Of a DNA stretch of 21,298 nt, positions 1 to 6,227 are shown piece by piece. This DNA is from a virus. The position numbers and the translations under genes are program-made. The stretch is from the IMG/VR virus record IMGVR_UViG_3300006922_000229, positions 1 through 21,298 of that record. One strand, given 5' to 3'. Under the pieces are notes generated by a model that had not been told where the DNA came from, ran no database searches, and saw only the letters and a list, made by a program, of their open reading frames with translations. Position 1 is the first letter of the stretch; every line of letters starts with the position of its first letter.

Positions 1-181
1 AAATTAAAATGGTAAATCTGCAGCTTCTTCTTTTGGGTGTTCTTGTACTGCTTCTTGTACTTCTTTTTCAGCGTTTACAATTTTTTGGTCGTTCCAAAAA
101 ATTGTAAACGCTGAAAAAGAAGTACAAGAAGCAGTACAAGAACACCCAAAAGAAGAAGCTGCAGATTTACCATTTTAATTT
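1..181. repeat. perfect 88-bp inverted repeat at the window edge
   Basis: Bases 1-88 are the exact reverse complement of 94-181, with a 5-base loop TCGTT at 89-93; I checked the pairing along the whole arm (i + j = 182). The outermost paired base is base 1, so the arm may be cut off by the edge. The right arm is coding (end of an SSB-like gene) and leads into the terminator at 188. A perfect hairpin made of coding sequence is most simply a fold-back chimera or assembly artefact at a contig end. A true terminal hairpin is the alternative. Confidence 0.95.
95..178 (+). CDS. C-terminal fragment of a probable single-stranded DNA-binding protein (partial)
   Basis: The frame ending at the TAA at 176-178 reads a Gln/Glu/Lys-rich stretch that ends in EEAADLPF. 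A charged, flexible tail with a terminal acidic D-x-P-F tip is the hallmark of bacterial and phage SSB proteins, where the tip recruits replication and repair partners. Only about 27 residues lie in unambiguous sequence, because everything upstream is the mirror image of the same bases. The OB-fold is not in the window, so the call rests on the tail alone. A terminator follows 10 bases after the stop, as expected for the last gene of an upstream replication operon. Read from the other arm, the preceding codons would be Asn-Asp, so the true upstream sequence cannot be fixed here. Confidence 0.5.
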   Translation, partial: QKIVNAEKEVQEAVQEHPKEEAADLPF

Positions 182-187
182 TTTTTT

Positions 188-219
188 AAAAGAGGGGGTT
201 TTTTAACCCCTTTTTTTTT
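188..219 (+). terminator. Rho-independent terminator after the SSB-like gene
   Basis: GGGGTT (195-200) pairs with AACCCC (205-210) around a TTTT loop. The stem can be extended outward by A-rich/T-rich pairing (188-194 with 211-217, including G-U pairs), and a run of nine T follows (211-219). The A tract in front means it could work in both directions. It separates the SSB-like gene from the operon that starts at 254. Confidence 0.85.
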
Positions 220-227
220 ATACCTTT
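220..227 (+). promoter_or_regulatory. possible host-type promoter -7 element for the first operon
   Basis: TACCTTTA directly after the terminator differs from the Bacteroidota -7 consensus TAnnTTTG only in the last base and lies 26 bases before the ATG at 254. There is no clear TTTG -33 element; only T-rich terminator sequence is at the right distance. A promoter is needed here because a terminator precedes the operon, but this exact site is a weak call. Confidence 0.3.
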
Positions 228-253
228 ATAGAAAACAATAACTAACTAAAGAA

Positions 254-1120
254 ATGACAGAGGAACAAACTACACAAAATATGCTAATGGAACTTATAAA
301 AGAGGAGTGTACAATAAACACTACCGAAGTTATGGAGTACCCACCTACAGCATTGAGTTTAGGCGAAAAAACAATAGACACAAAAGGTGGCGAATTAACG
401 TTTCCTATACCAATAGGAACTTATGGGAACTTTAGCTTTGTACAAGCACCACCTAAAACAAAGAAAACATTTTTTGTATCACTACTTGCTTCAGTGTATT
501 TGAGTGGTGGAAACAATTTTGGCGGTAAGATAAAAGGACATAGAGAGGGCAAGTGCTTAATACACTTTGATACAGAGCAGGGGCATTGGCACTCTCAACG
601 AGTATTTAAAAGGGTTGTAGATATGGCTAATGTAAAAGACGTTGGTTGCTACCAGACCTTTGCATTAAGAACGATAAGCTACAAACAAAGATTACAATTT
701 ATAGAGTTTATACTTAAAGAAAACAAAGACAAAAATGGTCTTGTAATAATAGATGGTATTGCCGACCTTGTGAGTGATGTAAACAACTTAGAAGAAAGCA
801 ATTTATGTGTTCAGAAAATAATGGAATGGAGTGCTAAATTTAATTGTCATATCATTACAGTAATACATAGCAATTATGGTAGTGATAAACCAACAGGACA
901 CTTAGGAAGTTTTTTAGAAAAGAAAACAGAAACACAGATACAATTAGAGGCAAACACAGTTAATAAGGAATGGGTTACAGTAAGCTGTAAGCGGTCAAGG
1001 GGTTATGCCTTTGAAACGTTTAGCTTTAGTATTAACGAATTTGGACTACCTTTTGTAGTTGGCGAGATATACGACCCATTAGAATATTTTGTAGTACCTA
1101 AAAAGAAATTATTAGAATGA
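254..1120 (+). CDS. RepA/DnaB-like AAA ATPase (AAA_25 type), probable replicative helicase
   Basis: This 288-residue protein has a RecA-fold ATPase layout. A Walker A-like loop APPKTKKT lies at 65-72, an acidic segment FDTEQG at 105-110, a Walker B strand LVIID at 163-167, a conserved H-S-N at about 205-207, and a GxxGS-like segment GHLGS at 215-219. This order matches the RepA-like hexameric helicases (AAA_25) found in plasmids and phages, which unwind DNA ahead of replication. The P-loop is unusual: Lys stands where Gly normally precedes the catalytic Lys. No primase domain is present. It is the first gene of the early operon, lies downstream of the SSB-like gene, and overlaps the next gene by ATGA, which fits a replication role. 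A RecA-like recombination ATPase is an alternative. Confidence 0.75.
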   Translation: MTEEQTTQNMLMELIKEECTINTTEVMEYPPTALSLGEKTIDTKGGELTFPIPIGTYGNFSFVQAPPKTKKTFFVSLLASVYLSGGNNFGGKIKGHREGKCLIHFDTEQGHWHSQRVFKRVVDMANVKDVGCYQTFALRTISYKQRLQFIEFILKENKDKNGLVIIDGIADLVSDVNNLEESNLCVQKIMEWSAKFNCHIITVIHSNYGSDKPTGHLGSFLEKKTETQIQLEANTVNKEWVTVSCKRSRGYAFETFSFSINEFGLPFVVGEIYDPLEYFVVPKKKLLE

Positions 1121-1596
1121 AGAAACACGGACAAATAAAATACCCATACTTTATAAACGAGTGTGCAGCTTATATTGGTAAGCTAAGAAATTTAACCAAT
1201 TACGATTTAAAACTAACATATACTAAATATGACAGAGGTTATCAAAATGAGGTTGTAGATATTTTAGGCGTACAAGGGGAATTAATTTTTTGTTATTATT
1301 TAGATAAGTTAGATATACCCTATACCGCTACAAAATTATTATCTAACAAGCCATTAAAAGAGCCAGATGTAATTGTAAAGGGAAAAAAAATAGATGTTAA
1401 AGCAGTAAGGAAAACAGCTAAATTTTTAGCAGTAAACCAAGAAGCCCACAAAAAAGATAAGGGTGTAGATACTTATGTATTTATTAGAGTAGATGATTAC
1501 AATAACGCTACTTATTGGGTTTATTCTTATGATGAGGTAGATAGTTGGGAAGTAAAAAAACTAACGTATACTAACGCATATATATTACCGATATGA
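1117..1596 (+). CDS. putative PD-(D/E)XK nuclease-like protein
   Basis: The 159-residue protein has a likely nuclease core: an acidic helix with E55 in GVQGEL, then PDVIVKGKKIDVKAV with D84, D93 and K95, which fits the D...(D/E)xK pattern of the restriction endonuclease-like fold. Asn107 and Gln108 a little further on could complete the site. The length would suit a Holliday-junction resolvase or a small endonuclease acting in phage replication or recombination, but I do not recognise a named family. The start ATG overlaps the stop of the ATPase gene by 4 bases, and its own stop overlaps the sigma factor start in the same way, so the three are probably translationally coupled. Confidence 0.55.
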   Translation: MKKHGQIKYPYFINECAAYIGKLRNLTNYDLKLTYTKYDRGYQNEVVDILGVQGELIFCYYLDKLDIPYTATKLLSNKPLKEPDVIVKGKKIDVKAVRKTAKFLAVNQEAHKKDKGVDTYVFIRVDDYNNATYWVYSYDEVDSWEVKKLTYTNAYILPI

Positions 1597-2087
1597 AAAA
1601 AAGTCTTGTAGAAGTGGCTTATCAACGCCATCAAGATTGGTTAAGAGTTGTTTATGCCTTTGGGTGTAATAAAAGCACCGCAGAGGACATAGTACAAGAA
1701 ATGTATATACAACTTATCCAAGACGTTGATAAGGGATTAGACCTATGGCACAATGAAGATGTAAATATATATTATTGTTGGAAGGTGCTAAGGGGTATAT
1801 ACTTAAACACCCACAAAAAAGAAACAAGACAAATAAAGGAATACATAGAAGAAATAGGCGAACTTCAACAAATAGAAGAATTAGGAATAGATGAGGTAGA
1901 ATACGCTAAACAAAAAAATCAAATAGACGATATAATGAACGATATGTATTGGTACGACAGGAAAGTGTTTGAGATTTGTGCAAGTGGTAAAAGCGTTGCA
2001 GGATTGAGTAGGGAAACAGGCATAAGCTATTATTCATTATACAACACTTATGTAAATGCAAAGAAACATATAAAAGATAAATTATGA
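1593..2087 (+). CDS. phage-encoded RNA polymerase sigma factor, ECF-like
   Basis: The 164-residue protein has the two-domain layout of small sigma-70 family factors. Region 2 spans about residues 8-75 and contains AEDIVQEMYIQL (30-41), close to the ECF region 2 signature EDIVQEVF. After an acidic linker (about 82-108), region 4 spans about 110-164 with a helix-turn-helix at 134-160 (SVAGLSRETGISYYSLYN). It would direct host RNA polymerase to phage promoters. It lies in the early operon between a nuclease-like gene and a small Cys protein, with ATGA overlaps on both sides. The repeated non-host motif in front of late genes (7352, 8884, 16429, 18297, 20579) is an obvious candidate target; that link is inference. 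A non-sigma HTH regulator is the main alternative. Confidence 0.7.
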   Translation: MKKSLVEVAYQRHQDWLRVVYAFGCNKSTAEDIVQEMYIQLIQDVDKGLDLWHNEDVNIYYCWKVLRGIYLNTHKKETRQIKEYIEEIGELQQIEELGIDEVEYAKQKNQIDDIMNDMYWYDRKVFEICASGKSVAGLSRETGISYYSLYNTYVNAKKHIKDKL

Positions 2088-2236
2088 GATTAGGGGATTT
2101 AATATATTACATTACTTATTACACAGGTATTCATTGGCTTGTAAAAAAGATTAGCAAAGCACTTGGTAGGGATTGTGGGTGCGACAAAAGACGTGATGAG
2201 TGGAACGATATAGACTTAGACTTATGGAACGATTAG
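2084..2236 (+). CDS. small conserved phage protein with Cys-Gly-Cys motif
   Basis: A 50-residue ORF starts at the ATGA overlap with the sigma factor gene. The N-terminal half is hydrophobic and aromatic (GDLIYYITYYTGIHWLVKKI at 4-23). The C-terminal part has CGCDKRRDEWN at 31-41, a CxC cluster followed by a charged helix. The pattern resembles a small protein family I recall from flavobacterial phages (GDxI...TGIK...GCGC..R). Its function is unknown; the paired Cys could bind a metal. The coupled overlaps on both sides and the recognisable pattern support a real gene. Confidence 0.65.
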   Translation: MRLGDLIYYITYYTGIHWLVKKISKALGRDCGCDKRRDEWNDIDLDLWND

Positions 2237-2418
2237 ACAAAGAACAATGGGAACAATTTAAAGCAGAGGTTACAACAAAACTAACACAACCACAATACAA
2301 GCTATTATGTACGCTTCACGCAAAATATTATAATCACACATATTACGAGCCGTGTAGCTGCAGACCCAAAGAACTAAAACGATGGATAGCTGATATTGAC
2401 AGACTATATAATAAATGA
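2224..2418 (+). CDS. small conserved phage protein with CxC motif
   Basis: This 64-residue protein starts MERLDKEQWE at the ATG at 2224. A GTG eight codons upstream (2200) is possible, but it would increase the overlap with the preceding gene and adds residues unlike the family I recall. The C-terminal half carries EPCSCRPKELKRWIADID, a C-x-C followed by a Trp-containing helix. Similar proteins accompany the CGC protein in other flavobacterial phages, so the two may work together. The function is unknown. It overlaps the previous gene by 13 bases and the next by ATGA. Confidence 0.65.
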   Translation: MERLDKEQWEQFKAEVTTKLTQPQYKLLCTLHAKYYNHTYYEPCSCRPKELKRWIADIDRLYNK

Positions 2419-2828
2419 TTAAAAATGTACACAAATGGGAACAAGCAGTAATAACCTTATTGAACTTAGATGGGTGGAACTTAAAACATACAGGCGAGGG
2501 GTTTAAACATTATGACGCAATAGGCACAAGCCCAAAAGGAACGGAAGTAGTAATTGAAATGAAGTTCAGAAAAAAATACTACAAAGAAAAGATGTTAGAG
2601 GTTTACAAGTACGATAAGCTAATAGAAACTGGCAAGATAGCTTTATACTTTGTAAACGACCCTAAAGGAAACTATATGTATTGGCTAAACAACTTAAAGG
2701 ACTTAAAGAGTAAAGATATGTATTGCCCAGACACAACCCTATGGACTAAAAAGAAAGTATTAAAGCCCTGTTATTTGTTAGATGAAAGCCAAGCGTCAAT
2801 AATTAATTTAAGTGATTTTAAAAAATAA
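2415..2828 (+). CDS. second putative PD-(D/E)XK nuclease-like protein
   Basis: In this 137-residue protein an Asp at 34 (HYDAIG) is followed by a strand carrying E48 and K50 (VVIEMKFR). This is the D-x(n)-ExK arrangement of the PD-(D/E)XK fold and would place it among small phage endonucleases or VRR/Holliday-type resolvases. A basic and aromatic helix follows (KKYYKEKMLEVYKYDKLI). The family is not recognised and enzymatic activity is inference. It is the last gene of the first early block; its stop is followed at once by the tandem repeat and host-type promoter of the next block. Confidence 0.5.
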   Translation: MIKNVHKWEQAVITLLNLDGWNLKHTGEGFKHYDAIGTSPKGTEVVIEMKFRKKYYKEKMLEVYKYDKLIETGKIALYFVNDPKGNYMYWLNNLKDLKSKDMYCPDTTLWTKKKVLKPCYLLDESQASIINLSDFKK

Positions 2829-2847
2829 TTTGTTTATAATTTGTTTA
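2826..2847 (+). repeat. tandem 11-bp direct repeat next to a promoter
   Basis: TAATTTGTTTA occurs twice without a gap (2826-2836 and 2837-2847). The first copy includes the stop codon of the previous gene. The second copy contributes the TTTG of the promoter -33 element at 2840-2843. The 11-base period is about one helical turn, so both copies face the same side of the DNA. It could be an operator, or simply a duplicated -33 box. Confidence 0.6.
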
Positions 2848-2870
2848 TAATAAAAAAGTTTGTACATTTG
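2840..2870 (+). promoter_or_regulatory. Bacteroidota-type promoter (TTTG-N19-TACATTTG)
   Basis: TTTG at 2840-2843, a 19-base spacer, then TACATTTG at 2863-2870. This is an exact match to the Bacteroidota primary sigma consensus TTTG-N19/20-TAnnTTTG. Transcription would start at about 2875-2880, with the first ATG at 2888. It should drive the second early block using unmodified host polymerase, and it is the best evidence in the window for the host group. Confidence 0.8.
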
Positions 2871-2887
2871 TGTAAACAATAACAATT

Positions 2888-3064
2888 ATGAGAACACAAT
2901 TAACAGATTTAAAAAAAGAATTAGCGCATATAGAATACACTTTAGAATATTACAAAGCAAATAGCGTTAAATGGAAAAGTGGTTATTATCTTCCACAAAA
3001 TACAATAGACAAACTATTGAAAAGACAAGACGAAATTAAAAGTATAATATTTAACATACAATAA
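2888..3064 (+). CDS. small hypothetical protein
   Basis: This 58-residue ORF is the first behind the host-type promoter, which supports it as a true early gene. It is mostly helical and charged: a Lys/Glu-rich N-terminal helix, YYLPQNTID in the middle, then a second charged helix. No family is recognised. The next gene starts one base after its stop. Confidence 0.6.
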   Translation: MRTQLTDLKKELAHIEYTLEYYKANSVKWKSGYYLPQNTIDKLLKRQDEIKSIIFNIQ

Positions 3065-3065
3065 A

Positions 3066-3254
3066 ATGAAGAAAACAAAAACAGGATTACATATCCAAAC
3101 ACGCAAAAACAGAATTGAGGTTTACACTAAAAAAGAGTTAGAACGTCAAGAACAAGAACGCAAAGAAGCACGAGCATTTATTATCCGTATGGCTATATTG
3201 TTGTTTGCTTCACTAACGTTTGTATTAGGATTTATTACAGGCGCAGCTTCATAA
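3066..3254 (+). CDS. small single-pass membrane protein
   Basis: This 62-residue protein has a strongly basic N-terminal half (about residues 1-40, Lys/Arg/Glu-rich, probably helical) and one C-terminal hydrophobic segment (about 41-59, MAILLFASLTFVLGFITG). The charge pattern predicts a tail-anchored inner-membrane protein with a cytoplasmic basic domain. In an early phage operon this could be superinfection exclusion or host takeover, but nothing specific shows that. The next ATG shares the last base of the stop. Confidence 0.55.
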   Translation: MKKTKTGLHIQTRKNRIEVYTKKELERQEQERKEARAFIIRMAILLFASLTFVLGFITGAAS

Positions 3255-3529
3255 TGGATTTATTACAAAAACAAGCATATCATTTGTGGTTTAATTGGTT
3301 AGCCGATAAGGTAATGGAGTGGAAAGATGCCAAGCCATTAAACACCGACCTTAGAAATTGTGTCAAAGCAATGAATGAGATAGGTATGTTTACAAACGGA
3401 CTACAAACAGAGATTGAGGTGCTACATAAAAGAGTAAAGTTGATTAGACAACAAAAAAATGATATGATACAAAAACAAAGAGAACAAATAGAAGAATTAG
3501 AAAACAAATTAAAACAATACGAGATATGA
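3254..3529 (+). CDS. hypothetical protein with C-terminal coiled coil
   Basis: The 91-residue protein has an aromatic N-terminal part (HLWFNWLADKVMEW at 10-23) and a long C-terminal helix (about 50-90) with heptad-like Leu/Ile spacing and many Gln, Glu and Lys, ending in EQIEELENKLKQYEI. It probably forms a coiled coil. The function is unknown. It overlaps the preceding membrane protein gene by 1 base and the following zinc-ribbon ORF by ATGA. The antisense ORF opposite it is a shadow. Confidence 0.6.
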   Translation: MDLLQKQAYHLWFNWLADKVMEWKDAKPLNTDLRNCVKAMNEIGMFTNGLQTEIEVLHKRVKLIRQQKNDMIQKQREQIEELENKLKQYEI

Positions 3530-3648
3530 ATATTTGGGACGATTACATAGACGCACCAGACGAAATAAGCACTTGTAGAATGTGCGACACAGAAACTAAC
3601 GGACAAACATACTGTTCTGAAACTTGTAAAAATTATGACCTTGAATAA
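3526..3648 (+). CDS. 40-residue zinc-ribbon-like protein
   Basis: The ORF starts at an ATGA overlap and reads MNIWDDYIDAPDE, then C17-x2-C20 and C30-x3-C34 in STCRMCD and YCSETCK. Two Cys pairs about ten residues apart in a 40-residue protein suggest a single zinc-binding knuckle. The function is unknown. It overlaps the exonuclease gene by 14 bases, so the two may be co-translated. Confidence 0.6.
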   Translation: MNIWDDYIDAPDEISTCRMCDTETNGQTYCSETCKNYDLE

Positions 3649-4414
3649 AATAAGATTATTAGATGGAAAACTATACGACAAAGCAGAGTTGCTTAAACGT
3701 ATGTTAGATGACGAGTTTTACTATGGCGAACTAAATAGGTTAGCACTTAGTAGTAGTTCTCTTAAAACGCTTCTATCAAGCCCTAAGACGTATAAGTTTA
3801 GTTTGGAGTATGGTAGCCCATCAAGTCAAGCGTTAAGAGATGGTTGGTTATTTCATACCGCTATATTAGAGCCAAACGTTTTCGAGGCACAAACATTTAT
3901 AGACGTACAGAGTAAAAACACAAAGAAGTTTAGAGAAGCTAAAGCAGAAAATCCAAGAGTGTTCACAGCTAAGGAACGAAGCGATGCGGAACGTTTAGCA
4001 GATGCGTTTTTAAGAAACGAACACGCAAAGGAACTAATAAGGAATAGCGAGTTTGAAGTACCTGTAATAGGCGAGGTAATGGATATGCCATTTAGAGGTA
4101 AGGCAGATGTATTAGGCAAGGATAAAATAGTAGACCTTAAAACCACAACAGACATAAAAGGGTTTAGTTGGAGTGCCAATAAATACGGATATGACGTACA
4201 ATGCTATTTGTATTGCAATCTATTCCAAAAAGATTATAAAGATTTTTATTTCTTAGCTTTAGATAAAGGCAGTCTGGATATTGGTATATTTAACTGTTCA
4301 GAAGAATTTTACTTTAGAGGCGAAGAAAAAGTAGAAAAAGCACTTGACCTATATAATAAGTTTTTTATAGAGGGTGCAGATTTAGATAACTATTGTTTAA
4401 CAGGGGAGTTATGA
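3635..4414 (+). CDS. RecE/Cas4-like PD-(D/E)XK exonuclease
   Basis: The 259-residue protein carries the motifs of the phage exodeoxyribonuclease VIII-like (PDDEXK_1 / RecB-nuclease) family. It has H74 in GWLFHTAILEP, an acidic residue near E147, D158 in FRGKADVLG, D167-L-K169 in KIVDLKTTTD, and the Q189-x3-Y193 motif in VQCYLYC. Such enzymes degrade one strand of double-stranded DNA ends to load an annealase in phage recombination. No RecT/Erf-type annealase is next to it in this window; the SSB-like protein might partly serve. It overlaps the zinc-ribbon ORF by 14 bases and the next gene by ATGA. Family assignment is strong, substrate polarity is inferred. Confidence 0.8.
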   Translation: MTLNKIRLLDGKLYDKAELLKRMLDDEFYYGELNRLALSSSSLKTLLSSPKTYKFSLEYGSPSSQALRDGWLFHTAILEPNVFEAQTFIDVQSKNTKKFREAKAENPRVFTAKERSDAERLADAFLRNEHAKELIRNSEFEVPVIGEVMDMPFRGKADVLGKDKIVDLKTTTDIKGFSWSANKYGYDVQCYLYCNLFQKDYKDFYFLALDKGSLDIGIFNCSEEFYFRGEEKVEKALDLYNKFFIEGADLDNYCLTGEL

Positions 4415-4821
4415 AAATAGAAGAAAAAATAAAATTTTTAAATAAAAATACGCCAATAGTTAATACTTTCAATAAAGATACTGTTGTTAATTGTATGCAT
4501 TGCAATCAAACTTATTATGCTTATGAATGCAGCATAGAAGATGATAAAATTTTATGCAAAGATATAATTAATTGTGATGGCTCAATTATAGATTGGATTG
4601 TTAAAAACAAAAAAAAATCAACTTCAACCAATAAGAGAACTAATAACAAAAATAATAAGAAAATTAAATTTATCCCTGCAGATGAACACACGATGACTTA
4701 TAAAGTAAGGGGTAATACGCCAAGACCATCTGCCGCAAGAAACTATATGTGGCTAAAGCATAACAAAAAATGGAATGCAATTAACAAAAAAAATGAAGCA
4801 AAAAAAACACAGAATAATTAA
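4411..4821 (+). CDS. hypothetical protein with Cys-rich zinc-ribbon-like N-terminus
   Basis: The 136-residue protein starts at the ATGA overlap at 4411; a TTG six codons upstream (4393) is less likely. Cys at 28, 31, 40, 49 and 55 (CMHC first) suggest a zinc ribbon. A low-complexity Asn/Lys-rich stretch follows (about 67-85), then a basic C-terminal tail that resembles nucleic-acid-binding tails. The base composition is even more A-rich than that of neighbouring genes. No known family is recognised. Confidence 0.6.
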   Translation: MKIEEKIKFLNKNTPIVNTFNKDTVVNCMHCNQTYYAYECSIEDDKILCKDIINCDGSIIDWIVKNKKKSTSTNKRTNNKNNKKIKFIPADEHTMTYKVRGNTPRPSAARNYMWLKHNKKWNAINKKNEAKKTQNN

Positions 4822-4832
4822 AACTATAAAAA

Positions 4833-5003
4833 ATGAAATTTGATTTAAAGATTGAGTATTTAGGAAAGAAAGAAAAAAAAGGCGATACGGAAAAAGATAT
4901 GTATCACTTATCGTTTAAGACGTATAATGCAGAGATTACAGGTAAGTTTGAACGTAGTGAGATACGACACCTTATACAACAATTAGACAACGCAATAATA
5001 TGA
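4833..5003 (+). CDS. small hypothetical protein
   Basis: The 56-residue ORF (MKFDLKIEYLGKKEKKGD...) fills what would otherwise be a gap, and its stop overlaps the ATG of the DUF3310 gene by ATGA. It alternates strand-like and charged segments and ends in a short helix (SEIRHLIQQLDNAI). No family is recognised. The tight coupling with the next gene is the main evidence that it is real. Confidence 0.6.
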   Translation: MKFDLKIEYLGKKEKKGDTEKDMYHLSFKTYNAEITGKFERSEIRHLIQQLDNAII

Positions 5004-5227
5004 GAGCAACATATTTACATTACGAGAATGGTAAGGGCTATGACGTAATAGACTTTATAAAAGACTACAACCTTAATTTTAACAGAGGTAATATTATTAA
5101 GTATATTTGTAGAGCAGGTAAAAAAGAAAGTGAATTAAAGGACTTAGAAAAAGCTGCTGATTATTTAAGACGAGAAATAGAATACATAAGAAACGAACAA
5201 GAAAAATGGATAGAGAAGAACAAGTAA
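5000..5227 (+). CDS. DUF3310 family protein
   Basis: The 75-residue protein contains YDVIDFI (14-20), NFNRGNIIKYICRAGKK (26-42) and DLEKAADYLRREIE (48-61). This is the signature of DUF3310 (SaV-like), a widespread small phage family that may bind nucleotide or DNA and usually lies among early genes. The length matches the conserved core. Its biochemical role is not established. The next gene begins 22 bases before its stop. Confidence 0.85.
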   Translation: MRATYLHYENGKGYDVIDFIKDYNLNFNRGNIIKYICRAGKKESELKDLEKAADYLRREIEYIRNEQEKWIEKNK

Positions 5228-5589
5228 TAAACGAAGTAATAAGCGACAAGCACCTAAACTACTTAAAGAGTGTACTAATAGCCCAACTACTATTAGAGGC
5301 AAACGATGAACTAAAAGGAAGTAAAGCGTTTAGACAGAACATAAAATACCAAGTAGGCAAGACTAATAAACTATTAGAAGAAGTATATCAAGAGGGGTTT
5401 AATACGGTATACCACAACAACCCAGAGATGTGCATAAACGTCCTCAACAAAATAGATGGCTTAATACACAAAATAAAAACAGCTTCTATTGACGAACTTG
5501 TAATGATAGATGCCTTAGTAGATAAGTATTTTGAAAACAAAGACGAGATAAACGAAACACAAACCGCAGAATTTTTAAAACTAAACTAA
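5206..5589 (+). CDS. hypothetical early protein, all-helical
   Basis: The 127-residue protein is predicted to be almost entirely helical, rich in Leu, Asn, Glu and Lys, without Cys clusters, membrane segments or known catalytic motifs. The start at 5206 overlaps the DUF3310 gene by 22 bases. A GTG start for the Mom-like gene follows its stop without a gap. Its place in the operon suggests a replication or DNA-metabolism accessory role, but I do not recognise it. Confidence 0.65.
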   Translation: MDREEQVINEVISDKHLNYLKSVLIAQLLLEANDELKGSKAFRQNIKYQVGKTNKLLEEVYQEGFNTVYHNNPEMCINVLNKIDGLIHKIKTASIDELVMIDALVDKYFENKDEINETQTAEFLKLN

Positions 5590-6225
5590 GTGGAAGTTAA
5601 AAGCATAAATACTTTTGAAACACACGACTGGCTATTAAATAAACACTATGCTAAACGAATACCAAGTATAAGTTATTCCTTTGGGTTGTATATAGGTAAT
5701 GCTTTAGAGGGTGTTTGTACTTTTGGCAAACCTGCAAGTAATCCTTTATGTGTTGGAGTTTGTGGCGAACATAATAGTAAATATGTTTATGAGTTAAACA
5801 GATTAATAACAAATGACGATTTACCAAAAAATAGTTTGTCTTTTTTTGTTTCTAAATGTTTAAAAATGTTGCCACCTTTAATAATTGTGAGTTATGCAGA
5901 TACTTCGCAAAATCACAATGGATATATTTACCAAGCAACTAATTGGATTTACACAGGGTTATCTGCAAAAAGAACAGAGAGGTATGATATTAACAATCCT
6001 AACAAGCACAGTAAGTCAGTAACGGAAAACAAAAAATTAAACTATGATGATTTAGCAGTAAGGGAAAGACCACAAAAGCACCGATATATATATTTTACAG
6101 GAAGTAAAAAACAAAATAAAAAATGGCTTAAAGAATTAAATTATAAAATACAAGAATATCCAAAAGGACAAAATAAAAACTATGATGCAAGTTACAAACC
6201 TAAAACACAAATAAAACTATTTTAA
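5590..6225 (+). CDS. Mom-like DNA modification protein (GNAT-fold, adenine methylcarbamoylation family)
   Basis: The 211-residue protein starts with GTG directly after the previous stop. It resembles the phage Mu Mom family: HYAKRIPS near 19-26, FGLYIGNALEGVCTFGKPAS (31-50), YELNRL (67-72), SFFVSKCLKMLP (84-95) and VSYADTSQNHNGYIYQATNW (100-119). Mom converts adenine to N6-methylcarbamoyl-adenine and protects phage DNA from many restriction enzymes; the fold is a modified GNAT. The C-terminal about 60 residues are Lys/Asn-rich and basic, which would suit DNA contact. A methyltransferase gene follows one gene downstream. Family placement is from pattern memory; the exact chemistry in this phage is not shown. 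Confidence 0.75.
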   Translation: MEVKSINTFETHDWLLNKHYAKRIPSISYSFGLYIGNALEGVCTFGKPASNPLCVGVCGEHNSKYVYELNRLITNDDLPKNSLSFFVSKCLKMLPPLIIVSYADTSQNHNGYIYQATNWIYTGLSAKRTERYDINNPNKHSKSVTENKKLNYDDLAVRERPQKHRYIYFTGSKKQNKKWLKELNYKIQEYPKGQNKNYDASYKPKTQIKLF

Positions 6226-6227
6226 AT

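Noticed and set aside
94-181. the hairpin at 1-181 as a transcription terminator or regulatory RNA
   Set aside because: The arms are far too long and perfect, consist of protein-coding sequence, and a normal terminator already follows at 188-219.
3280-3681. 133-residue antisense ORF across the coiled-coil and zinc-ribbon genes
   Set aside because: Its Cys/Phe/Ser-rich translation is a composition shadow; the + strand genes are coupled by overlaps and have plausible products.
5718-5725. TACTTTTG, a match to the host -7 promoter consensus
   Set aside because: It lies inside the Mom-like gene, has no TTTG at the -33 position, and no gene starts just downstream. Such matches are expected by chance in AT-rich DNA.
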